DNA of 37,414 nt from a virus. Location: positions 1 through 37,414 of IMG/VR virus record IMGVR_UViG_3300030380_000945, one strand, 5' to 3'. Below are positions 32,089-37,414 of this stretch, one piece after another (the stretch's first letter is position 1; the number at the start of each line of letters is the position of its first letter). The notes under the pieces are model-generated. The model was not told the DNA's origin and ran no database searches. It was given only the letters and a program-made list of their open reading frames with translations. Position numbers and translations under genes: made by a program.

Positions 32089-32350
32089 CTTTATTGAGCC
32101 TTTCTAGTTCCTCTTCCGCTTGAGCATCTCCCACCATTTTTGTAGGAAGATCAAGCACAGTGCGGAATGCCGACATTAATGCCGCACAAACTCGTAATTG
32201 ATCTGCATCAGCAGTTGCATTACTTATTAATGCGGTTTCCACCCTATTAAATTCTGCCAGAATTCTTTCTTGATATTTTTGCCAAAAATAATTGTCTTTT
32301 AATTTCTCAAAACCTTTAGACAACTCTGTACTTTTAAGTTGTTTAGCCAA
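32078..32350 (-). CDS. Small helical protein between portal and scaffold
   Basis: This 90-residue, wholly helical protein starts from TTG with GAGGT 7 nt upstream; the frame has no better start. It begins MAKQLKSTELSKGFEKLKDN and includes YQERILAEFNRVETALISN, LRVCAALMSAFRTVLDLP and a Glu-rich end. It is not recognised by name. Small helical proteins here are found in many podovirus head modules and may assist portal or scaffold assembly. Confidence 0.6.
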   Translation of the reverse strand: MAKQLKSTELSKGFEKLKDNYFWQKYQERILAEFNRVETALISNATADADQLRVCAALMSAFRTVLDLPTKMVGDAQAEEELERLNKDGD

Positions 32351-32396
32351 TCTTTTACCTCAGTCTATTGTAAATACCTTATGAACATCATCTAAA

Positions 32397-34598
32397 TCAG
32401 CCAAGGGGGTTTTGGTTCGCCAAGCTCGCCATTTGCTCTGGACCCATCTCTGTGGGTTGACCAACTTCCTGTACCGCCTGTGACATAGGCACGATGTTCC
32501 CCGCCTGTAATTGTTGTTGTATCTGTTCATCAGGAACAACCTCGCTCGGACTCTTTTTCCAATTTTCTACATCCTCAAAACCAAAACTTTCAATTAATCT
32601 TTCTACGAATTTATCCATATCCCAAGATTGACCTAGACCTGTCTCAGCTAAAGTTCGTATAGCTTTGGTTATGTTCTCGGAGTTTTCTTCGGGTGAGGTG
32701 GGTAAAGTGCCGTCAACTACAACATAATCAAAATCACCCATGATTTCTGATCTATTATATCTAACATCCCCACTAGGATTCTCTGCGGATACTTCTTCGG
32801 GTAAGGTGACCATACCACCATCTACCTCAAAGAATTGTAAATTGGCTATCATCTGTCTTACTAAAGGTCTCATAGTTGTTGATGAAAGTAATCTAGCTTG
32901 CATTCCCAATCTCTGTTGACCTAGAGATGTAAGTCTGGCTATTTCTGTAGCTGTTCTCTGTGTCTCAGATTGTATTCCTTGAGCAGTATCACTAGCTGCT
33001 GCAAGTCTTTGCATTAATTGTCCAGTAGTATCTAAATCACTAAAGTAATTTCTAGTAGCATCAGGCACTGTTAAAGGAAGTATGGCATCAGATGGGTTAG
33101 CACCTGGAAGAGTTCTAACAAGTCTGGCTGCATTAGGATCTAATATGTCTCTGATGTTAACTCTGTTAGGATCAACAACTAATCTGTTCTGTACAATACT
33201 CTGTACATTTTCAACTCTAGTACGAAGTAACCAATCTTGGTACCTCTGTAAAGGCATCATCAAGTCATAGAGTGAGGATGAAAAAGTTTTATGTGCATCA
33301 TACTGCCCCTCTCCGTGGATAAGCGGTATATCTTGATGCGGATATGGCGATGGATCAAACTGTATAACGACACTTTCATCTGCCACCACAATACGATAAA
33401 GACCGAACGGTGCGGATATGCCCAAACGATTTGGGTCCATAAAAACATAAAGAGTGTTAAGTACATGAGCGTGACCAAGTCCGAAGTGATTTTTATAGTC
33501 GCTAGTATAACTCCCAGAAAGGGTTTGGTCTATGCTCTGATCACGAATAGTGTCTTTCAAAAATTGATTGGAATTCCACGAAACATTAGGTCTTGTGTTC
33601 TCTAATCTATCTAAATTTTGATAGTGTCCACGTCTATATAAAGCAGTTAAACTTGCCCACGTTCTGTATCCAACAAAGTCTGCTTCGTGTCTATTTTGAG
33701 CAGTGACTCTTGGATCTGGGAAATATGCCCAAGGGTCTATGTTTACTGGTGTGTTACCATCCTTACCATAGAAGTTAGCAACTGGAGCCATTCCATATCT
33801 ATTGTTATCTAGAAAGATCTGATAGAGCTTTTGCTCATATCCGACTTTTCTCATATTGTGGTGTAGTCTTCTTTCTAAAAGTCTGGCGGCTCTTCTATCA
33901 GACTCCATACTAGTCCTTTCAATTCTGAAAGGGGGTGCTCCACCAAATATGGCTAAGTTATAAGTACAAATAGTATCAGATATAGATCGACTGTAAGGTG
34001 TTTTAATCTGATCAATTAGCCTATATTTTTTAGAGTTACGAGAGTTAGTGCTATTATTACTCCCTGCGGAAGCTGTTCTAGCAGATCTAACATCATCAAC
34101 AACTCTGCTTGGAACGTAAATATCATGAGTTACCTCTGCATCTGACCAGTAGTCATATCTCTTAGATATACGGTCATAGCTTAAATCAAAGTGTGAATGT
34201 ACAAAGTCTACGATTTTCTTTTCTGTATCTTTATCCAAATTTTGTGCAGCGTTTTCAGAGTTATCCAGTGCACGAGCAACTTGGTCCACTCCCACTTGCA
34301 CTTCTGCTCTAACCACTTCCATGCGGTCTCTAATAGATCCCATATCTGGCTTAGTAGACTCAGGGTCTTCTGCATCAGATAATCTACTATATTCTTCAAC
34401 CACCTGTATATCGTTAACAATATCTCTCTTAACGTCATCTCTAGCATTCTTAATAGCCTCCATAGGGTTAACCTGTGGACCCATTACATCGGGACCAACA
34501 ATCTCATTCATTCTTTCCCCCGCAGCATTGTCAGCTATTTTGTCTGTGTTATAGACTATTGAATCTAAACCTGATTGATCGCCTCGTTTATCTGCCAT
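32397..34598 (-). CDS. Portal protein
   Basis: This 733-residue portal forms the dodecameric DNA gate at one capsid vertex. Signs: position after the terminase, size, and a long middle with YDRISKRYDYWSDAEVTHDI, NRYGMAPVANFYGKDG and NIDPWAYFPDPRVTAQNRHE, followed by FGLYRIVVADESVVIQFD and YDLMMPLQRYQDWLLRTRVE. The IDPWAYFPDP and SLYDLMMPLQ patterns are usual for large podovirus portals (P22/SU10-like size class). The C-terminal region has the helical barrel style: TQRTATEIARLTSLGQQRLG. The start is supported by AAGGA. Confidence 0.85.
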   Translation of the reverse strand: MADKRGDQSGLDSIVYNTDKIADNAAGERMNEIVGPDVMGPQVNPMEAIKNARDDVKRDIVNDIQVVEEYSRLSDAEDPESTKPDMGSIRDRMEVVRAEVQVGVDQVARALDNSENAAQNLDKDTEKKIVDFVHSHFDLSYDRISKRYDYWSDAEVTHDIYVPSRVVDDVRSARTASAGSNNSTNSRNSKKYRLIDQIKTPYSRSISDTICTYNLAIFGGAPPFRIERTSMESDRRAARLLERRLHHNMRKVGYEQKLYQIFLDNNRYGMAPVANFYGKDGNTPVNIDPWAYFPDPRVTAQNRHEADFVGYRTWASLTALYRRGHYQNLDRLENTRPNVSWNSNQFLKDTIRDQSIDQTLSGSYTSDYKNHFGLGHAHVLNTLYVFMDPNRLGISAPFGLYRIVVADESVVIQFDPSPYPHQDIPLIHGEGQYDAHKTFSSSLYDLMMPLQRYQDWLLRTRVENVQSIVQNRLVVDPNRVNIRDILDPNAARLVRTLPGANPSDAILPLTVPDATRNYFSDLDTTGQLMQRLAAASDTAQGIQSETQRTATEIARLTSLGQQRLGMQARLLSSTTMRPLVRQMIANLQFFEVDGGMVTLPEEVSAENPSGDVRYNRSEIMGDFDYVVVDGTLPTSPEENSENITKAIRTLAETGLGQSWDMDKFVERLIESFGFEDVENWKKSPSEVVPDEQIQQQLQAGNIVPMSQAVQEVGQPTEMGPEQMASLANQNPLG

Positions 34599-34606
34599 GT
34601 TAATCC

Positions 34607-34741
34607 TTATGTTTTCTTTCTACGAGGTGCAAAATGAATTGCATCACTCTTTTCCATAATAATGCAACCATTCTTCATGTTGCCTTTAGTTTTAACTACT
34701 GGTCTCTTTGCTTTCTTGATGTTTATGTTTTTAGGCTGCAT
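34607..34741 (-). CDS. 44-residue basic mini-protein between terminase and portal
   Basis: The frame begins MQPKNINIKKAKRPVVKTKG, contains MKNGCIIMEK, and ends IHFAPRRKKT then TAA. It is basic, with one cysteine. It fills the gap between terminase and portal, nine nt before the portal start. The ribosome binding site is poor (GGATAG). Not recognised. Confidence 0.5.
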   Translation of the reverse strand: MQPKNINIKKAKRPVVKTKGNMKNGCIIMEKSDAIHFAPRRKKT

Positions 34742-34760
34742 TATATCTATCCATAACTGT

Positions 34761-34799
34761 ATTATACCCCAAGACATAGACATAAATCTACACTATATT
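34761..34799. promoter_or_regulatory. AGACA element between terminase and portal
   Basis: On the plus strand AGACATAGACA (34772-34782), an 11-bp spacer and TATATT (34794-34799). On the minus strand the same element (TGTCTATGTCT) is followed 5 nt later by a perfect TATAAT (34766-34761), which would read toward the mini-gene and portal. Very similar in all 28 positions to the elements at 26852 and 30898. Confidence 0.55.
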
Positions 34800-34810
34800 C
34801 TAACAAAAAG

Positions 34811-36127
34811 CTAGTAAGAGTTTTCTAATTCTCCTATTCCTCGTACATTATCAAGGTCTATATTATTAATTGTTGCGTTCATCATTAACGGCATAGAAGA
34901 AGCTGCAAGGAATAATGCGGTTACTGCATCATCATGAAAACCTCTAGGAGCTTCATATCTTATTCTTCCTGTTGATGTGATACTATAAGAGTAAGCCTCT
35001 AACTCTCTCCATAAATGAGTAGTATCGTGACTTGGATCTGCAATTGTTCCTGGTTGAGGTATTCTTAAAACACCTTCCTCTATTAAAAGCATCAGGTTCT
35101 GTACCATTTGTGCTTTCTTTTCATTAGTAAATTTTACTGGTTCTATTGCTAAACCCTTACTGGATAGATTTTCAAAGATAGGATCACCAACACCTGTGGC
35201 ATCCATAATAACTTTGCCACGAAACCTTGAACAAAAATATTCTATACGTTGACTTATGATTGACCAATCAAGTTGGTTAAACCTGTCAAACCCAATTACA
35301 TTATTACTTGAATCCAAAGCTACCAAACAAGTGAAGTCAGTGTGCTTGGCTAAGTCAATACCTACACGACATCCATCAGCTTGTGGTAATAAAGTAGTGT
35401 TCTCACTTCGAGCCATCATTTGATCTAAGCCACGGAAGACTGCACCTCCTGTATCCATGAACTCAGCCATGAATTCCTGTTTAAACATATCAGAAGGTAA
35501 TTCATCACGAAGTCTATCTAGTTCCTCATCACTGATAAAAGGGTTAGTCTTGGTTGGAAACCTGTAAGTCTTCCAAGGATTAGGTGTTCCGTTCTCTAAT
35601 TCTTTGTCTAAACCTCTAAGATAAAATTTATGAAAAGCATTTTTACCCTTTGGGGTCCCCATAATCCATGCCCAACCTGTTCTATCTAATAACATCGCAG
35701 CAATAGGACCAGACCAAAGCTCATCTAGATCAGAAATAAAACCTGCCTCATTCAATATTACTCCATCATACTGACCACCACGAAGGTTATCTGGTTGATC
35801 GGCTGAGAAAAATGTAATCCTGTCTCCATTTATTAAACGAACTTCCATAGGAGGTGTCTCAATACACTTCTCCACTAAACCACCACTCTCCGCAAAAGCT
35901 CTAAACACTCTAAAACTTTCTTTCCCTTGCGGGTTATAGACGGGATTTAACCATGCATATAATTTTTTACCTCGAGGACTCTTGTGAGTTAAGCTATGAG
36001 ATAAAATTTTTATAGCAGCCATGTGGTCCTTGCCCCATCTTCGACCACATACCAAAGTAATAAATCTGTGAGTGTCTTCTAATACTAATTGCTGGGCATG
36101 ATGTGCCTCAAAAGTAACATCAGTCAT
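34811..36127 (-). CDS. terL: Terminase large subunit
   Basis: This 438-residue packaging motor has an ATPase N-terminal half and a nuclease C-terminal half. Walker A-like CGRRWGKD at 27-34 (Lys33), Walker B VILNEAGF at 123-130 with catalytic Glu127 (Asn in place of the usual Asp before it), and coupling motif MGTPKG at 156-161. RNase H-like nuclease acids: Asp258 in GIDLAKHTD, Asp309 in VIMDATGVGD, Asp399/Asp400 in GFHDDAVTALFLA. It cuts concatemeric DNA and drives it into the head. Starts 8 nt inside the preceding gene. Motif set complete. Confidence 0.95.
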   Translation of the reverse strand: MTDVTFEAHHAQQLVLEDTHRFITLVCGRRWGKDHMAAIKILSHSLTHKSPRGKKLYAWLNPVYNPQGKESFRVFRAFAESGGLVEKCIETPPMEVRLINGDRITFFSADQPDNLRGGQYDGVILNEAGFISDLDELWSGPIAAMLLDRTGWAWIMGTPKGKNAFHKFYLRGLDKELENGTPNPWKTYRFPTKTNPFISDEELDRLRDELPSDMFKQEFMAEFMDTGGAVFRGLDQMMARSENTTLLPQADGCRVGIDLAKHTDFTCLVALDSSNNVIGFDRFNQLDWSIISQRIEYFCSRFRGKVIMDATGVGDPIFENLSSKGLAIEPVKFTNEKKAQMVQNLMLLIEEGVLRIPQPGTIADPSHDTTHLWRELEAYSYSITSTGRIRYEAPRGFHDDAVTALFLAASSMPLMMNATINNIDLDNVRGIGELENSY

Positions 36128-36620
36128 TTTTAGTAGGTCTCTTAAAGGATAAAGTATTTACTTTCTCGGCTCTTCCTTGGATAACACCGTCAACAGGGGC
36201 GGATAAAGTATCAAAATCAACACTTGGTCCAGTTTGATTTATAGTAATATTAACCTTTCCAGACTCCATTGGGTTCTGTTTACCTTGCATACTAACGGGA
36301 GCTTGGTTAGGTAAGCCTTTTTGTAAAACCATTTTGAATAATTGTAGCTGACCATCTGTTAAAGCACGGTCTTCTGGTACCATAAGCTGCACAGTGCCAT
36401 TATTTCCATAAACTCTCTCTGGTTGAGCGGTCATATAAGACACTAATTTGTCAGCCATATCGGGTAAATACTGATATATACGGTCAATAAACTGTCTTTG
36501 GTTTCCAAGAAAAGAGGGATGCTGCAATAACATATCTTCTTGTTCAACTTTTGCTAGTTCATTCTCTAACTGAACGGCATTTTCTAACCGTTTGGGAACT
36601 TTACTAATTCTTCTTGCCAC
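36120..36620 (-). CDS. terS: Probable terminase small subunit
   Basis: This 166-residue protein begins MARRISKVPKRLENAVQLEN and includes QRQFIDRIYQYLPDMADKL, VYGNNGTVQLMVPEDRALTD, and a disordered C-terminus with INQTGPSVDFDTLS. It has no clear HTH at the N-terminus. Role is assigned mainly by position: it is the first late gene and overlaps the large subunit by 8 nt. GTG start at 36620 is supported by GGAG 9 nt upstream. The 0.8-kb signal-rich region before it may hold the packaging site. Confidence 0.65.
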   Translation of the reverse strand: MARRISKVPKRLENAVQLENELAKVEQEDMLLQHPSFLGNQRQFIDRIYQYLPDMADKLVSYMTAQPERVYGNNGTVQLMVPEDRALTDGQLQLFKMVLQKGLPNQAPVSMQGKQNPMESGKVNITINQTGPSVDFDTLSAPVDGVIQGRAEKVNTLSFKRPTKND

Positions 36621-36633
36621 TCTTAGGTACTCC

Positions 36634-36664
36634 AGACATTCCAGACACCCCCCAATTTTATAAT
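36634..36664 (+). promoter_or_regulatory. AGACA-type promoter candidate, plus strand
   Basis: Two AGACA copies (36634-36638 and 36643-36647) are followed after 11 nt by a perfect TATAAT (36659-36664). The N11 spacing equals that in four other elements; the two AGACA copies are 9 bp apart here where the others have 6. A transcript would start near 36671 and run into the structured region at 36720-36771. On the minus strand the same repeats lie directly upstream of the terminase small subunit ribosome binding site. Confidence 0.45.
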
Positions 36665-36719
36665 ATAATAAAAAAAAATAAAAAATTTGTAAAGTTAATA
36701 CTCAAAAACTAAGGGAGTA

Positions 36720-36771
36720 GGTTCCCCCCGCACACGCATTTGCGATGGAACCATCTCGGGGGTCGGTTTTT
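36720..36771 (+). ncRNA. Structured RNA/terminator with alternative pairings
   Basis: CCCCCCG (36724-36730) pairs with CGGGGG (36757-36762), enclosing two hairpins: CGCA-TT-TGCG (36735-36744) and GATG-GAAC-CATC (36744-36755). They share one base at 36744, so one hairpin gives it up. A T-run follows at 36767-36771, as in a terminator on the plus strand. GGTTCC (36720-36725) can instead pair with GGAACC (36747-36752), which breaks the outer stem and the second hairpin. Competing folds of this kind suggest conditional termination. Function is not known. Confidence 0.45.
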
Positions 36772-36917
36772 ACAGGGGGTAGGGTGTCAATTTTTTTATT
36801 TGTAAATTTAAGCGAGGGGCATGGCAAATAGGACTAACTATCCTATGTGTGATAGGCGGTATCGCACAGTCAGTAACAATTACAGCGTGGTTATGATGTG
36901 GCTGTGGCAAGTTTTGT

Positions 36918-36973
36918 GACATTTTTTGTGTCTGAATGTGTCTGCATGTCTGAATGTCTGACATTTTTTGTGT
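36918..36973. repeat. Iteron-like TGTCT array flanked by 14-bp direct repeats
   Basis: TGTCT occurs four times, each followed by G (36929, 36939, 36947 and 36955; spacing 10, 8, 8). GACATTTTTTGTGT is repeated exactly at 36918-36931 and 36960-36973 on both sides. TGTCT is the same pentamer (reverse AGACA) as in the intergenic elements. Close to the terminase genes, it could be an operator, replication iterons or a packaging recognition site. Confidence 0.55.
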
Positions 36974-37054
36974 ATTTTTTAATTTTTCAGCGTCAGCCTG
37001 AAATTTTTTTAATGCTCTGACTTTGGCTAGAACATTAGGTTTATAATGATTAAA

Positions 37055-37091
37055 TGTGCAATATTAGATTAAAAAGTTAATTAATTGCACA
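37055..37091. repeat. Inverted repeat TGTGCAAT/ATTGCACA
   Basis: TGTGCAAT (37055-37062) and ATTGCACA (37084-37091) are perfect 8-bp arms with an AT-only-like 21-bp spacer containing TTAATTAA. It ends about 20 bp before the promoter at 37110, so it may be an upstream binding site for a dimeric regulator. Confidence 0.45.
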
Positions 37092-37109
37092 AATCTATAT
37101 TATATTCTC

Positions 37110-37150
37110 TTGACAGAATTTGATTTTGAAATTAATCTCCAAGGGAGATT
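37110..37150 (+). promoter_or_regulatory. Sigma70-type promoter with palindrome over -10 and start
   Basis: A perfect TTGACA (37110-37115), a 17-bp spacer and TAATCT (37133-37138) face right on the plus strand. The palindrome AATCTCC-AAG-GGAGATT (37134-37150) covers the -10 box and the expected start point, the typical place for a repressor operator. The transcript would leave the window to the right, presumably toward early genes. Confidence 0.5.
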
Positions 37151-37414
37151 GACAGACAGAGGAGAAATAAAGGTTTTTAAGGACTGACCGCCCGCCCCGC
37201 AGATTGACGTGACTGCTTTGATAACTGAGTAATTAAAAAAGTTTACTAAGTTTATGTACGATCAAAAAAATCTGACTACTAGCATGGGTAAATAGCTAGC
37301 CACTGAGATTAAAAAGCCTAGACTGATTTGGTGCAAAACACGATCCACTCTCAAGGTCTTGGAATGTTTTTAATCAACTCCATACAAATTTATTAAGGGG
37401 CAGTTTTGATTGTA

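Larger units (their letters stand above)
36621..37414. other. Gene-free control region upstream of terminase
   Basis: I find no convincing gene in these 794 bases. They are AT-rich apart from a short GC-rich patch near 37189-37201 and the CCCCCCG stretch at 36724. They hold plus-strand promoter candidates (36634-36664 and 37110-37138), a structured RNA with terminator-like end (36720-36771), iteron-like TGTCTG repeats (36918-36973), and inverted repeats (37055-37091 and 37134-37150). Such a region could serve as early promoter/operator region, replication origin or packaging site. The window ends before any following gene. Confidence 0.6.

Noticed and set aside
36821-36919. Plus-strand 32-codon frame starting MANRTNYPMC
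   Set aside because: The AGGGG before it is only one base from the ATG, it is short, and it has no recognisable pattern.
36770-36964. Minus-strand 64-codon frame in the control region
   Set aside because: It lies over the TGTCT repeats and structured region, has odd His/Pro/Ile-rich composition and no ribosome binding site.
37189-37205. GC-rich patch as a foreign insertion or small gene
   Set aside because: Only about 15 bases long, with no repeats at its edges and no frame.
1-37414. Window as an integrated prophage or as a complete circular genome
   Set aside because: attP is uninterrupted and internal, no host genes are seen, and the two window ends show no shared sequence I can find. 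Replication genes are missing, so completeness cannot be claimed.

Overview
This window is most of the late (virion and lysis) half of an AT-rich temperate podovirus, with its lysogeny module at the left end. The content argues for a short-tailed phage. There is a terminase pair, a large portal, a scaffold, an HK97-type capsid protein, head-tail adaptors, a P22 gp10-like nozzle, several internal (ejection) proteins including a 2794-residue giant, many small fibre proteins, a holin and a T7-lysozyme-type amidase. There is no tape measure, tail tube or sheath. Low GC, very tight packing and several small basic proteins familiar from uncultured marine phages suggest a marine alphaproteobacterial host such as SAR11-like bacteria. 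That host guess is an inference. No replication, RNA polymerase or nucleotide metabolism genes are present, so the genome continues outside the window.

Layout. Positions 53-1647 hold a divergent lysogeny switch: a small HTH repressor candidate (-), an excisionase-like HTH protein (+) and a tyrosine integrase (+). Positions 1594-1855 form an intact attP. Its core is the 5' half of a tRNA-Leu(UAA) gene, flanked by paired 12-bp arm-site-like repeats. Because attP lies between the integrase and the structural genes, the DNA is in the free-phage arrangement and is not an integrated prophage. A small membrane protein gene (1897-2079, +) sits next to attP. From 2059 to 36620 every gene is on the minus strand, so late transcription runs from right to left: terminase small and large (36620-34811), a mini-gene, portal, a small protein, scaffold, capsid (30745-29567), head completion and adaptor proteins, nozzle, an HlyC-like lysine acyltransferase, four ejection-type proteins (26430-14152), a fibre/appendage cluster (14105-6048), and a lysis/mini-protein cluster (5972-2059) with endolysin, holin and many genes joined by TAATG or ATGA overlaps. 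The last 0.8 kb (36621-37414) has no convincing gene but is rich in signals: promoters, palindromes, iteron-like repeats and a structured RNA/terminator.

Points that stand out: (1) an intergenic element, AGACA-N-AGACA followed by a TATA-like box, recurs at key gene boundaries; (2) the integrase arm-type sites appear to be embedded in the integrase C-terminal codons; (3) a toxin-activating acyltransferase homologue is coupled to a glycine-rich ejection protein; (4) fibre paralogues have a conserved EIGG C-terminus whose codons are also the ribosome binding site of the next gene; (5) an RNA with mutually exclusive pairings lies beside the terminase genes.
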